A stretch of DNA of 64,000 nucleotides, taken from the NCBI GenBank assembly GCA_947588815.1, contig CANQAG010000003.1, forward strand, positions 58,360 to 122,359, read 5' to 3'. The notes beneath the pieces are model-generated. The model made no database searches. It worked only from the letters and a program-made list of their open reading frames with translations, and had not been told where the DNA came from. Source of the stretch: an uncultured Bacilli bacterium (GTDB taxonomy: Bacteria > Bacillota_I > Bacilli_A > RFN20 > CAG-449). Made by a program: the position numbers and the translations under genes. This document shows, piece after piece, positions 46,007-55,829 of the stretch. Every line of letters begins with the position of its first letter. The stretch's first letter is position 1.

Positions 46007-49000
46007 ATGAAAAAGACTCTTGCGTTGCCTTTACTTGTTACTTCCGTTTTTGCGGTTGGAGTATTGGCAGGTTGTTCTTCCAATGAAAATTCGGATTCTT
46101 TGAGCGATGCATCCTCTTTGGTCAATTCTACTGGAAGACAAGAAACTTCAAGTGAAGGTGTTCCAAGTGACGATTTTGGTGAAGACGGCGATTATTACGT
46201 TGACACTGTAACTGGAGATGAATACGAAAAACAAAATGGCAGATGGGTTAAAGTAAAAGAAGGTGACAACGTTTATTATACTGTCCACTTTGATTTAAAT
46301 GGTGGTCATATCCCAGGTACAAACGCTACTACACTTCCTGATCAAAAAGTTACTCCGGGACATTGGGCTAAAGCACCAGAAGTTAATCCGGTTAAAGATA
46401 ATTTCGAATTTAAAGGATGGCTTAGTGAAAGGGACAATTCGAATTCGACTTGGTCATTTACTTTCCCGGTTTATGGTAATTTAATTTTAACCGCAGATTA
46501 TCGTGTTTCAAGCAGTGTTGCCAATAAGTTCTCGATTACCATCGATCCGAAAAACGGCGATGATACTTACACTATCGAGACCTTTGCGGGTGATAATCCG
46601 GCATTTAAAATTCCATCTAAGGGTGATAACTTTGCTTTCGTCGGTTGGTATTGGAAAGAAAACGGGCAAAAATATTCAGGATATATTGAAGACTATGTTG
46701 AAGGCGGATGGACTTTAGAGGCCCATTACGAAGTTGCAAAATTTAACTTCCAATATTATGTTGAAACCAATGAAGAAGTAACTATCACGGGACTTCTTGA
46801 CATTGAAAGCGTCTCGGTATCCGTTCCTGCATCTATCAACGGACGAACTGTTACCAAGATTGGACAAACTGCATTCCAGTCACGCATTTATTTGGAAAGC
46901 GTCACCCTTCCAAGCACTATTAAAGAAATTGATTCGCGTGCTTTCAATGGTGCCGGACGATTATTAGAAATCAAAGTCGACCCCACCAACGCTTATTATG
47001 AAGATGTCGACGGAATTCTCTTTAATAAAGGTAGAACGGAATTATTGCGTTATCCATGTAAAAAGGGCAGCAGTTACACCGTTCCGAATACCGTACAAAA
47101 AATCGGCGATTACGCTTTCTATGGATATGCCGACAATTGTATTTCTTCAATTTCCTTAAATGAAGGATTACAAGAAATCGGAGCATATGCTTTCTATCGA
47201 AACGAATTAATGACTAATATCGTTTTCCCAAGTTCGCTTAGAAAAATCGGCGACAGTGCCTTTAGTTTCGTTACGGCTCAAGGTGTTATGACTCAAATTA
47301 CCTTCAATGATGGTCTTGAATATATTGGTGATAGTGCCTTCGTTGGACAATACTTCAAAGATACCTTTACCTTACCATCAACCGTCAAACATATCGGTGC
47401 TTACGCCTTTGCAAATTGTACTGCGATAAAGAAGTTTGTCTTCCCACGCGACCTTGAAGAATTAGGCGAAAATGCCTTTAGCGCCGCTTGGGGACTTCTT
47501 GAAATCGATGTTGAAAGTGGCAATACCCATTTCAAAGTTCAAGACAACATGTTATTCGATTACAATATGTCGAAAGTTCTCTTATGTCCTTCCGGACAAC
47601 GTGATCCGGTTACGATTCCAAGTACCGTTACTGAAATCGGAGACTTCGCTTTCTTCTATTGTGATGATCTTGTCGATTACACTTTGCCGACAAATCTTCA
47701 AAGAATCGGTAAACGGGCCTTCGCATTCTCGGGAATAAAGGAAATTGCAATTCCTAATTCGGTTACAGAACTCGGCGAAGAAGCTTTCGGTTATTGCTAC
47801 GATTTAGAAAGTGTTACTTTCGGTTCCGGTTTAAATACCATTCCGGTCTATGCTTTTGACGAATGCTATAGTTTGACTACTGTCGATATTCCGGGGAATG
47901 TCCAAACTATTGAAGAAAATGCTTTCTGGGGTTGCTCTGGTTTAACTTCAGTTACCTTCCACGAAGGATTAAAAGAAATTAAAGATAGTGCCTTTTATTT
48001 CTCAAATAGCGCCGGTGGTGACGATGACGATTATGGATATAGTTATGATTCGGGGAACAAACCCGGACTTAAAACAGTCACATTCCCGAATTCGCTTGAA
48101 ACTCTTGGAAGAAATGTCTTTGCCAATCAAACCGCGTTGACTTCGGTTAACTTTGGTACCGGCTTACAGAATGTGAGCACTGAAGCGTTCTCTTCTACCG
48201 GATTAGTAGTAATTAATGTTCCAGCGGGAAACAATTACTTCTCATATGCTGACAATATTTTATACAATAAAAATAAAACTGAAATTTACTTCGGCTTAGA
48301 TGCCTTAACCGGTACCTTGACTATACCTAATTCAGTTACCAAGATCGGTGATTATGCGTTCTATCACTTAGATAACATCACCGGTATTGAGTTGTCGAAT
48401 CAACTTCAAGAAATCGGGTCAGGAGCCTTTGCTTACACTAAGGCTCAAGCAATTTCCTTCCCGGCTTCATTGAGACTTATTAAAGATGGCGCTTTCTATA
48501 TGGGTTCATTGAAGAGCGTTACCTTCGCAAATGGCGTTGAAGAAATTCAAGACAGTGCCTTTGTAATGAACGAGATGACCACTCTTGCTTTACCGAATAG
48601 TTTACAAACTATCGGTCCTGACGCTTTCAATTGGTGCTCAAGTTTAGTAACCGTTACTTTCGGTACCGGCTTAAAGACCATTGGAGAACGTGCTTTCTCT
48701 GAATGTAGACGATTGCTCGGTTCTAGCGTCAACGATGAATCACAAGCTGAAGCTTTAGTCTTACCAAGTGGATTAGAAAACCTTGGCGATGGTGCTTTCG
48801 CAGCGACACAAGTTGTAGACTTTGCCTTTACAGCAAATAATGATAAATTCAAAGTTGATAAGGGTATGATTTTAGATCAACAAGGAAAAGTCGTTTACGC
48901 TTACGCAAGCGGCAACGCTCAAACTTCCTTGGAACTTCCAAGTACCGTTACTGAAATTAGACCATATGCTTTTGCAGCCGGTCTTGTTACCAATCTTACT

Positions 49001-49258
49001 TCGTTAAAGCTTTCTGAAAATCTCGAAAAAATCGGACAACAAGCGTTCGCTAACTGCACTAAGATCGGTTCAATCGTGATTCCAAAGAGCGTTACTACCA
49101 TCGAAAGAAGAATTTTCGCTAACTGGGGTGCCAATCAATTGGTTTACTTTGAATGTAGTGAAGATTACGCTTTGGCAAACTTTGATTCCGATTACCTCGG
49201 TAGCTTGCATAATTCTGCACGGGACAAAGTTACCTACGACTATCAAGCAGCGGAGTAA
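46007..49258 (+). CDS. Large BspA-type leucine-rich repeat lipoprotein
   Basis: A 1083-residue surface lipoprotein. The signal peptide ends at lipobox VLAGC (Cys23). A Ser/acid linker precedes two InlB-type repeats (about 89-165 and 170-245), then an LRR_5/BspA array from about 250 to 1070. Its units share the pattern T-IG-xAF and SVTLPxSLxxIGxxAF, as in KIGDYAFYG and IGDSAFVG. Such proteins bind host or matrix proteins in oral and gut bacteria. AAAGGAG precedes the ATG. The next lipoprotein starts 2 bp after the stop. Confidence 0.92.
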   Translation: MKKTLALPLLVTSVFAVGVLAGCSSNENSDSLSDASSLVNSTGRQETSSEGVPSDDFGEDGDYYVDTVTGDEYEKQNGRWVKVKEGDNVYYTVHFDLNGGHIPGTNATTLPDQKVTPGHWAKAPEVNPVKDNFEFKGWLSERDNSNSTWSFTFPVYGNLILTADYRVSSSVANKFSITIDPKNGDDTYTIETFAGDNPAFKIPSKGDNFAFVGWYWKENGQKYSGYIEDYVEGGWTLEAHYEVAKFNFQYYVETNEEVTITGLLDIESVSVSVPASINGRTVTKIGQTAFQSRIYLESVTLPSTIKEIDSRAFNGAGRLLEIKVDPTNAYYEDVDGILFNKGRTELLRYPCKKGSSYTVPNTVQKIGDYAFYGYADNCISSISLNEGLQEIGAYAFYRNELMTNIVFPSSLRKIGDSAFSFVTAQGVMTQITFNDGLEYIGDSAFVGQYFKDTFTLPSTVKHIGAYAFANCTAIKKFVFPRDLEELGENAFSAAWGLLEIDVESGNTHFKVQDNMLFDYNMSKVLLCPSGQRDPVTIPSTVTEIGDFAFFYCDDLVDYTLPTNLQRIGKRAFAFSGIKEIAIPNSVTELGEEAFGYCYDLESVTFGSGLNTIPVYAFDECYSLTTVDIPGNVQTIEENAFWGCSGLTSVTFHEGLKEIKDSAFYFSNSAGGDDDDYGYSYDSGNKPGLKTVTFPNSLETLGRNVFANQTALTSVNFGTGLQNVSTEAFSSTGLVVINVPAGNNYFSYADNILYNKNKTEIYFGLDALTGTLTIPNSVTKIGDYAFYHLDNITGIELSNQLQEIGSGAFAYTKAQAISFPASLRLIKDGAFYMGSLKSVTFANGVEEIQDSAFVMNEMTTLALPNSLQTIGPDAFNWCSSLVTVTFGTGLKTIGERAFSECRRLLGSSVNDESQAEALVLPSGLENLGDGAFAATQVVDFAFTANNDKFKVDKGMILDQQGKVVYAYASGNAQTSLELPSTVTEIRPYAFAAGLVTNLTSLKLSENLEKIGQQAFANCTKIGSIVIPKSVTTIERRIFANWGANQLVYFECSEDYALANFDSDYLGSLHNSARDKVTYDYQAAE

Positions 49259-49260
49259 TT

Positions 49261-50304
49261 ATGAAAAAAAGGATTTTATCGGTATTAGTTCTCAGTTTGT
49301 TATTATGTACCGGTTGCCAAGATGAAGGGACGAGAACAGTAACTTTCTATTTGAATTACGATGAAAATGATACTGAAGTTTACCTTACTAAAACGCTTTC
49401 CGCGACCGATGCTTTAAAAACTCCAGTACGTCCAATCCGCAAAGATTACGTCTTTGCGGGCTGGAGTACTGATCGAAGCGAGACTACGGATTTCTATGAT
49501 GGATTTGATTCGCCTATTACCGGTGATTTATCATTATACGCGGTTTGGATTGATTATGACTCTATAGATGATCTTACGAAAGTTACAAGATTTTTAGAAA
49601 AAATCAAATCTTTAGAAGGTACAGTCGGCGAGACATTTCAAGCGGAAAGCGGTACCTTGATGTATCATATGCCACTTGAATATGGAGGCCAATATCGTGA
49701 TGAAATGGAGTATCATCGTTACGACGACATCATGGTTCAAAACTATTATTACTACAACCAAGATGTAAGACAACAATATGGTGAACGCCAATTCTTCGTT
49801 CAAGATAACAAAGCTTACGATCTTTATAAAGATTTGGAAAACTCGGCCGATAATAAAGCGTCGTATCAAAATTTATCGCAAAACTTTTCGTTAGATAACT
49901 GGCTCGACATCGGTTTTTCAAGCATACATTTATATTATTTGTATGCTCTTCAAAAACAGTTAGTGCAACAAACTTACGATACAATCGACTATGAATTGAA
50001 CTTCAATTATGATGAAGTAGATGAATATTCTAATTCTTATTCTTTCTCATATTCGTATTATACTCTTAGCAACTCAAGTGGAATTATCTCGGAAGAAGAA
50101 CATATTTATAAAATTACGATGGCCTTCTTAAATCGTAAAATTGTACGTTCCGTTGCCGAAGGTTATAGTTGGACCGCTATCGGCGGAGATCTTGCAACTG
50201 AAGATGAATTCCTTTGGGAATGTGAATACACTCAAGTAGACTCGATTGGTGAGTTTGAAGGAGAACGTTTCAATCCTAGTGATTTCAATTTCAATAATCT
50301 ATAA
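49261..50304 (+). CDS. Lipoprotein with InlB-type repeat
   Basis: A 347-residue lipoprotein (lipobox LLCTGC, Cys19) with an InlB B-type repeat at about 24-100 (TVTFYLNYDEN, DYVFAGWSTDR, LSLYAVW) and a Tyr/Gln-rich C-terminal domain of unknown family. Only 2 bp separate it from the LRR gene, whose last codons supply the AGCAGCGGAG ribosome site, so the two are made together and may act as a pair at the surface. Confidence 0.87.
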   Translation: MKKRILSVLVLSLLLCTGCQDEGTRTVTFYLNYDENDTEVYLTKTLSATDALKTPVRPIRKDYVFAGWSTDRSETTDFYDGFDSPITGDLSLYAVWIDYDSIDDLTKVTRFLEKIKSLEGTVGETFQAESGTLMYHMPLEYGGQYRDEMEYHRYDDIMVQNYYYYNQDVRQQYGERQFFVQDNKAYDLYKDLENSADNKASYQNLSQNFSLDNWLDIGFSSIHLYYLYALQKQLVQQTYDTIDYELNFNYDEVDEYSNSYSFSYSYYTLSNSSGIISEEEHIYKITMAFLNRKIVRSVAEGYSWTAIGGDLATEDEFLWECEYTQVDSIGEFEGERFNPSDFNFNNL

Positions 50305-50336
50305 AATATTTTAAAAGAAAAAAATCATAACGAAGT

Positions 50337-50393
50337 TAAAAAGGGATGTTGAAAAACTCTTTGAAAATAGAGTGATATTCAACATCCTTTTTA
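50337..50393 (+). terminator. Terminator after the LRR lipoprotein operon
   Basis: AAAAAGG-ATGTTGAA pairs with TTCAACATCCTTTTT, with one bulged G, and encloses a small inner hairpin ACTCT/AGAGT. A T-run follows. Confidence 0.8.
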
Positions 50394-50548
50394 AATGAAA
50401 CATTTATAATTTTTATTAATCAATGTTACGATTATTTTAACTGTGAGTCTAATAGCAAATTTAAATATTCAGATTTTGATGTCATACTTGTAGATGATTG
50501 TTAAGCTTAAGAAAGAATCTATAATAGAAAACGATAGGAGGTGCAAAA

Positions 50549-51415
50549 ATGTGGATTTTAATGGCTGTCGGCTCAGCGTTTTTTGCGGGTCTTACCGCAA
50601 TACTTTCAAAATGCGGCGTGAGAAAATGTAATTCTGATGTGGCAACCGCAATCCGCACTTCTGTCGTCCTCGTCTTCGCTTGGATCATAGTTTTCATCAC
50701 GGGAGTACAAAGCGAAATCGCAAAAATTAATACGAAATCCCTCGTTTTTTTAATCCTATCTGGAGGTGCAACAGGCGCATCGTGGATTTGTTATTTTAAA
50801 GCATTATCTCTAGGGGAAGTGTCAAAAGTTGCTGCTGTCGATAAATCAAGTGTCGTTTTCTCTGTTTTACTTGCCATTGCTTTGTTTCCTGACGAAAGAA
50901 ATTTATGGTGGATAAAATTATTGTGTATTTTAGGAATCGGTAGTGGAACATTTTTGATGACGGACATTAAGCGTGGAGAGTCAAAGAGTAAATTCTTATG
51001 GCTGTTTTTTGCCGCGCTCTCTGCTTTGTTTGCAGCGGCTACTTCTATTCTTGTAAAAATCGGTATAGAAAACGTCGATTCCAATCTTGCGACTGCGATT
51101 CGTACTATCGTCGTATTTTTGATGGCGTGGATTATCGTCTTTTGCAGAAAAGAGAGCAAATTTGTAAAAAAAGTGGACGGTAAAGAAGCGATATTTTTAA
51201 TTCTTTCGGGATTAGCGACGGGTGGATCTTGGCTTTGCTATTATTATGCAATTCGCTTCGGACAAGTGAGCATCGTTGTTCCCATTGATAAGCTAAGCGT
51301 TTTGATTACGGTTTGTTTTTCACTTGTCGTTTTCAAAGAAAAGTTATCTATCAAAGCATGGATCGGTTTAGTGCTTATCACTAGCGGAGCAATTATAATG
51401 GCGATTTTGAAATAA
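50549..51415 (+). CDS. EamA/DMT-family transporter
   Basis: A 288-residue protein with ten membrane segments in two clear repeats: ILSGGATGASWICYFKALSLGEVSKVAAVDKSS in the first half and ILSGLATGGSWLCYYYAIRFGQVSIVVPIDKLS in the second. This is the EamA fold of the drug/metabolite transporter superfamily, close to YicL/RhtA-like carriers; the substrate is unknown. GATAGGAGGTG precedes the ATG. Own terminator. Confidence 0.87.
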   Translation: MWILMAVGSAFFAGLTAILSKCGVRKCNSDVATAIRTSVVLVFAWIIVFITGVQSEIAKINTKSLVFLILSGGATGASWICYFKALSLGEVSKVAAVDKSSVVFSVLLAIALFPDERNLWWIKLLCILGIGSGTFLMTDIKRGESKSKFLWLFFAALSALFAAATSILVKIGIENVDSNLATAIRTIVVFLMAWIIVFCRKESKFVKKVDGKEAIFLILSGLATGGSWLCYYYAIRFGQVSIVVPIDKLSVLITVCFSLVVFKEKLSIKAWIGLVLITSGAIIMAILK

Positions 51416-51452
51416 GGAATAGACATAAGAGGATAAATTTATTTGTAGAATT

Positions 51453-51482
51453 AAAAAGAGCGTTTATTAATAGCTCTTTTTT
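51453..51482. terminator. Terminator between the DMT and 5'-nucleotidase genes
   Basis: AAAAAGAGC and GCTCTTTTTT form a 9-bp stem; T-runs lie on both strands, so it serves both convergent genes. Confidence 0.8.
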
Positions 51483-51509
51483 AATAACAATAAATTCTAT
51501 TAATAAGAA

Positions 51510-53237
51510 TTAAAATCTTACCGTTTGTGATACTTTAGAAGTGTCATATCTTACATTACTATTCAAATAAGAAGAACCGTTTATCGTTTCATTAAATGAA
51601 CGGATATAATCGGCGGTAATATCGCGGTAATTGTAAACTTCTCCGTTTTTGGTAAGTTTGCCGACAATTTTAGCGCTGGGGAAGTAATTATAATTACGAT
51701 TGACGTCGCGATGTAAAGCTAGATAATCGATCACAGCGACGCGATAAGTTTTAGAACTTTCAATCGCTTGACTATCAATACGATACATATGGGTTGAGTC
51801 GAAATTAAATTCTTTAATCAAATCTTCGCCTTTGGTATCCAAAATATAGATTTCATTGTCAAAAGGCAGTGATTTGTATAAATTGGCATAAGTGATCGTG
51901 CCACTTTGAAGGTTGCTACGTCCGGTATTGGTAATAGCATAGGAAATATCGTAACCGGCTTTAAGGGTTTGCTCGGCGATTGCTGTTGCGACAAAATTAG
52001 GTAATGATTGAGCATAACTTAAATAACTTTTTAATGTTCCTAAGGTTTCTTCCCCAATTTGATCGGAGATAGCTTTGTAAGAAGAAACTAAGGCACTGAG
52101 GTTTGGATCTTCTGCAACTTGAATAGAACTCGTGTCATAGTAAGAGTAATCTAAACAAGTTACTTCTCCTTGTGGAGAAACTTCAATAGATACATAAGAG
52201 TAAGCTTCACCATTACTACCACCTTGGACAAAAGGAACGCCGTTAACCATTCCTAATTCGGTTTGATGGGTGTGAGCGCAAAAAACCGCATCGACATAAC
52301 GCGATTGGGATTGTGGGCTTATTTTGGTAATTCCGGCATAGTCAGTAAGTGTGTCAGCGGATGAAGAATCTTCTAAGATGCTTTTTTGATCGGTGTGGAC
52401 ATCGAGAATTACGACATCGACATCGTGTTGGATTCTAAGTTCGTCAGAGAGTTGTTTAATTATCGGAGTTGGCGATTTAAAAGTATAAGGGTCCGCGAAT
52501 TGTGAACAAATCGAGGTGATTTGTCCATTGCCGATCACGCCGATAATTCCGACTTTTAAACCATTCTCCAAGGTTCTTATCACATATTTATCACCAAGAT
52601 TAGCATAATCGCCGGTCGATTTTGTATCGATGTCATAATTATAAATATTCGCGGCTAAAAAGGGAGTTTGATATCCTGTGCTACTAGCTCGTTTACGATT
52701 TTCTAAAATACGTTTGGCACCCCAATCGAATTCGTGATTTCCAAGGGTGAAACAATCAAATTCAATTTCATTCATGCAATCGGTTAAAAGGTTTCCGTAA
52801 TTGTAATTCGATTCGATGGCGCCTTGCCACATATCTCCGGAATTAAGCAAAAGAGTGTTTCCGTCTTTCTTTTGTTCTTTAAGAAAACTTCCGAGCTTAA
52901 CGATTCCGACTTCATCACCATTAGGAATTACCGATCCGTGAAAATCGTTGATGGCATAAAGATTTAAAGTACGAGGCTCATTATAGTAAGAACTTTCAAC
53001 ACTGCTTGAAGAAAGGGAATCTTCAATTATCGAGGAATTCGATTCTTCCTCACTACTAGAAAGGTAAGTGTATTCTTCGCTTGAAGTATCCGTTGAAGAA
53101 GTGGCATCACTTAAAGTTGAAGTTGATTCGATTTGAGATGGGGAGGATGAATTATTAAGACTACTTGTTTGATTTGTTGCTATTTTACAACCACTTAAGA
53201 GTAGTAAAATAAATAAAAGGGTTATTTTTTGTTTCAT
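51510..53237 (-). CDS. Surface 5'-nucleotidase/UshA-like lipoprotein
   Basis: A 575-residue lipoprotein (lipobox LLSGC, Cys17) with an 80-residue Ser/Thr-rich linker, then a metallophosphoesterase core: YAINDFHG near 102, LNSGDMWQG, TLGNHEFDWG, LDVHTD, and AHTHQ. The C-terminal 5'-nucleotidase domain (from about 400) supplies the substrate pocket. It should release phosphate from external nucleotides. AAAAATATAA before the ATG gives no clear ribosome site. Its Ser-rich linker matches that of the other lipoproteins in this region. Confidence 0.88.
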   Translation of the reverse strand: MKQKITLLFILLLLSGCKIATNQTSSLNNSSSPSQIESTSTLSDATSSTDTSSEEYTYLSSSEEESNSSIIEDSLSSSSVESSYYNEPRTLNLYAINDFHGSVIPNGDEVGIVKLGSFLKEQKKDGNTLLLNSGDMWQGAIESNYNYGNLLTDCMNEIEFDCFTLGNHEFDWGAKRILENRKRASSTGYQTPFLAANIYNYDIDTKSTGDYANLGDKYVIRTLENGLKVGIIGVIGNGQITSICSQFADPYTFKSPTPIIKQLSDELRIQHDVDVVILDVHTDQKSILEDSSSADTLTDYAGITKISPQSQSRYVDAVFCAHTHQTELGMVNGVPFVQGGSNGEAYSYVSIEVSPQGEVTCLDYSYYDTSSIQVAEDPNLSALVSSYKAISDQIGEETLGTLKSYLSYAQSLPNFVATAIAEQTLKAGYDISYAITNTGRSNLQSGTITYANLYKSLPFDNEIYILDTKGEDLIKEFNFDSTHMYRIDSQAIESSKTYRVAVIDYLALHRDVNRNYNYFPSAKIVGKLTKNGEVYNYRDITADYIRSFNETINGSSYLNSNVRYDTSKVSQTVRF

Positions 53238-53447
53238 AGTTTTTCCTCAAAAAAAAATATAACATAATTTGCAATTTATCTCAAGATGCCTATTTTATAG
53301 ACAAAAATAGATAAAAAAGTAATAAAACTTAAAGAAAAACACAAGTTATTTTTAAATAAAAGTTTATGTAAAAATTATTTTTTAATTTGAACATTCAATG
53401 GGGTTTATTTTTTCAATTTGCGAAATATTGAAAAAACAAAAAAAAGA

Positions 53448-53476
53448 TTGCAAAACCACTTGAACTTTTGTAAACT
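53448..53476 (+). promoter_or_regulatory. Promoter of rplK-rplA
   Basis: TTGCAA, 17-bp spacer, TAAACT. Transcription would begin near 53483, leaving a leader of about 110 bases. The 210 bp before the promoter are AT-rich with no gene seen. Confidence 0.55.
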
Positions 53477-53593
53477 ATCAAAGAATGGCATTTTATGCGC
53501 TTTTTGCGTCGCCGTTCTTTGCGCAGTGGAAGAATCTAACAGATGATTCGCGAACCACAGCACGGACAAAAAAACTTATAGGAGGTGTGTCAC
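53477..53593 (+). promoter_or_regulatory. Leader of rplK-rplA, possible L1-binding site
   Basis: TGCGC/GCGCA near 53498-53524 and GAATC 53532/GATTC 53545 can pair; the second helix has AACAGAT in its loop, reminiscent of the AGATGA element of the L1-binding site that controls L11-L1 mRNAs. L1 autoregulation is known for this operon in several bacteria. The match is short, so this is a suggestion. Confidence 0.4.
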
Positions 53594-54007
53594 GTGAGTA
53601 AGAAAATCGCAAAAGTTGTAAAATTGGAAATCCCAGGAGGTCAAGCTAAGCCGGGACCTAAACTCGCTTCTGCAGGTATTTTAATGCCGAAGTTCTGTAC
53701 GGATTTCAACGCTAAAACCGCTGATCGTAACGGAGATATCGTTCCCGTTATTATTACGGCTTATGAAGACAAATCGTTTGATTTTGTCATCAAAACGACC
53801 CCGGTTGCGGTTCTTTTGTTAAAAGAAGCCGGAATTAGCAAGGGATCAGCTAATGCTAAAACCACGAAAGTCGGTCACATTAGCAAAGAACAACTTAGAA
53901 AAATCGCCGAGTACAAATTGCCAGATTTAAACTGCAATGATGTCGAAGCAGCGATGAAAGTAGTCGCCGGTTCTGCCCGTAATATGGGTATTACCATCGA
54001 TGAATAA
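53594..54007 (+). CDS. rplK: Ribosomal protein uL11
   Basis: A 137-residue stalk-base protein: VKLEIPGGQAKPGPKLASAGI near the N-terminus, CTDFNAKTADRNGDIVPV and the C-terminal KLPDLNCNDVEAAMKVVAGSARNMG. The start is the GTG at 53594, which has AGGAGG 8 bp upstream and gives the usual length; the in-frame GTG nine bases earlier lies within that ribosome site. Confidence 0.95.
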   Translation: MSKKIAKVVKLEIPGGQAKPGPKLASAGILMPKFCTDFNAKTADRNGDIVPVIITAYEDKSFDFVIKTTPVAVLLLKEAGISKGSANAKTTKVGHISKEQLRKIAEYKLPDLNCNDVEAAMKVVAGSARNMGITIDE

Positions 54008-54046
54008 GTGGAAGGTTAAAACCGTTAATACCACTAGGAGGAAAAA

Positions 54047-54730
54047 ATGAAAAGAGGTAAAAAATATCAAGAAGCTTTAGCCAAGATTGAACCTAACAAA
54101 GTTTATAGTCTTGAAGAAGCTTGTGCACTTGTAAAAGAAACTTCAACAGTCAAATTTGACGCGACGGTTGAGGTCTCGTTCCGCCTTAACGTTGATCCCA
54201 AACAAGCCGATCAACAATTGAGAGGAACTTTAACTTTACCATATGGAAATGGTAAGACTAAAAAGATTTTGGCGATTACGCAAAAAGTCGATGAAGCACT
54301 TGCAGCCGGTGCCGATTATGCCGGTGGCAAAGAGATGCTTGAAAAAATTCAAAAAGAAAACTGGTTTGATTTCGATGTTATCGTCGCTACTCCGGATATG
54401 ATGGGGGAACTCGGTAAATTGGGTCGTGTTTTAGGACCTAAAGGTTTGATGCCAAACCCCAAGACAGGTACGGTTTCTCCGGATATCGCCAAAGCCGTCA
54501 AAGAAATTAAAGCCGGTAAAATCGAGTATCGTGTCGATAAAGAAGGAAACATTCATCTTTCCATTGCACGCGTTTCATTCGATACCGAGAAGATTGTTGC
54601 AAACCTCACCATGGTTTGCGATACGATTTTAAAAGTTCGTCCTGCCGCGGTTAAAGGACAATACATTAAAAACGTTGTTCTTCACACTACGATGGGTCCG
54701 GCCATTAAATTCACGTTTAATGGACGTTAA
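54047..54730 (+). CDS. rplA: Ribosomal protein uL1
   Basis: A 227-residue protein with [62 protein letters not shown] and [14 protein letters not shown], typical of L1. ACTAGGAGG precedes the ATG. L1 is the expected repressor of the rplK-rplA mRNA. Confidence 0.96.
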   Translation: MKRGKKYQEALAKIEPNKVYSLEEACALVKETSTVKFDATVEVSFRLNVDPKQADQQLRGTLTLPYGNGKTKKILAITQKVDEALAAGADYAGGKEMLEKIQKENWFDFDVIVATPDMMGELGKLGRVLGPKGLMPNPKTGTVSPDIAKAVKEIKAGKIEYRVDKEGNIHLSIARVSFDTEKIVANLTMVCDTILKVRPAAVKGQYIKNVVLHTTMGPAIKFTFNGR

Positions 54731-54751
54731 TAAATTTTAAAGCTCCAATAT

Positions 54752-54795
54752 ACCTAAGACAGCAACGGCTTTAAGCTTAATTATGTTGCCGAGGT
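54752..54795 (+). promoter_or_regulatory. Ribosomal protein L10 leader
   Basis: ACCT-AAGACA-GCAAC pairs with GTTGC-CG-AGGT, keeping the ACCTAAGACAGC and GCCGAGGT halves typical of the L10 leader kink-turn that L10-L12 binds to repress rplJ-rplL. It lies in the 135-bp gap before rplJ. Confidence 0.85.
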
Positions 54796-54865
54796 ACCTA
54801 TTCATGAATATGATTAGTCACCTGTATATTGTTGCCTATATAAAAACTTTATAAGGAGGTGCAAT

Positions 54866-55354
54866 ATGAACCAAAACGTGTTAGAAGCCAAAAAGGCGAT
54901 CGTCGGCGAACTTACCGATCTATTAAAAACTTCTAATTCTGTAGTAGTTGCTGAATACCGTGGTTTAAATGTCGCGGAACTCACCGAACTCAGAAAAGAG
55001 CTTTTAAAGAAAAACGCAAAAATGGGCGTCTACAAAAATTCACTTTTCACTCGTGCGGTTGATGAATTAGGACACGAAGACTTAAATCAATATTTAGTCG
55101 GACCTAACGCATATATCACTTGTGAAGATCCTCTTGAAGGACCAAAAGTGGTTACCAAATTTGCTAAAAAACACGAAAATCTAATTATTAAAGGTGGATT
55201 GATTGAAGGTAAGGTCATGTCAGCAGACGAAATTAAGGACCTTGCAAAGCTTCCAAACAGAGAGGGCGTTCTTTCGATGTTACTATCTGTTTTACAAGCT
55301 CCAGTTCGTTCATTCGCATGTGCGGTAAAAGCTATCGCAGACAAACAACAATAA
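54866..55354 (+). CDS. rplJ: Ribosomal protein uL10
   Basis: A 162-residue stalk protein with [21 protein letters not shown] and a C-terminal helix that carries L12 dimers. TAAGGAGGTGC precedes the ATG. It is followed by rplL after 25 bp. Confidence 0.95.
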   Translation: MNQNVLEAKKAIVGELTDLLKTSNSVVVAEYRGLNVAELTELRKELLKKNAKMGVYKNSLFTRAVDELGHEDLNQYLVGPNAYITCEDPLEGPKVVTKFAKKHENLIIKGGLIEGKVMSADEIKDLAKLPNREGVLSMLLSVLQAPVRSFACAVKAIADKQQ

Positions 55355-55379
55355 TACCATTGATAGGAGGAAATTTAAA

Positions 55380-55757
55380 ATGGCAAAATTATCTAAAGAG
55401 GAAATCATTTCATCCTTAAAAGAAATGACCATCGTTGAATTAAACGATTTAGTTAAAGGCATTGAAGAAGAATTCGGCGTTACCGCTGCTGCTCCAGTTG
55501 CAGCCGCTGCCGCTCCGGTTGAAGAAGAAGCCGCTGCTAAAGGACCAAGCGAAGTTACCTTAGTTTTAAAGAGCTTCGGTACTAACAAGGTCCCAGTTAT
55601 CAAAGCAGTTGTGGCCATCACCGGTTTAAGCCTTGGCGAAGCGAAGAAGTTAGTTGACAATGCTCCTTCCAACATCAAGGAAAAGATTTCACCGGTCGAA
55701 GCCGAAGAACACAAGAAGACTCTTGTCGCTGCCGGTGCTGAAGTCGAAATTAAATAA
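55380..55757 (+). CDS. rplL: Ribosomal protein bL12 (L7/L12)
   Basis: A 125-residue protein with N-terminal dimerisation helices, an Ala/Pro hinge ([17 protein letters not shown]) and the C-terminal factor-binding domain ([30 protein letters not shown]). It has GATAGGAGG before the ATG. Confidence 0.97.
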   Translation: MAKLSKEEIISSLKEMTIVELNDLVKGIEEEFGVTAAAPVAAAAAPVEEEAAAKGPSEVTLVLKSFGTNKVPVIKAVVAITGLSLGEAKKLVDNAPSNIKEKISPVEAEEHKKTLVAAGAEVEIK

Positions 55758-55778
55758 TTCGCGCCTTGAATTGAAAAA

Positions 55779-55808
55779 TAAACCTGCCTTACTTTAGGTG
55801 GGTTTTTG
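55779..55808 (+). terminator. Weak terminator/attenuator after rplL
   Basis: AAACC-TG-CCT pairs with AGG-TG-GGTTT, with a 2-base internal mismatch, and a T-run follows. Partial termination between rplL and rpoB is known in other bacteria and would tune the ratio of stalk proteins to polymerase. Confidence 0.6.
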
Positions 55809-55829
55809 TCGCTTAAAGGAGGGTGAAGA

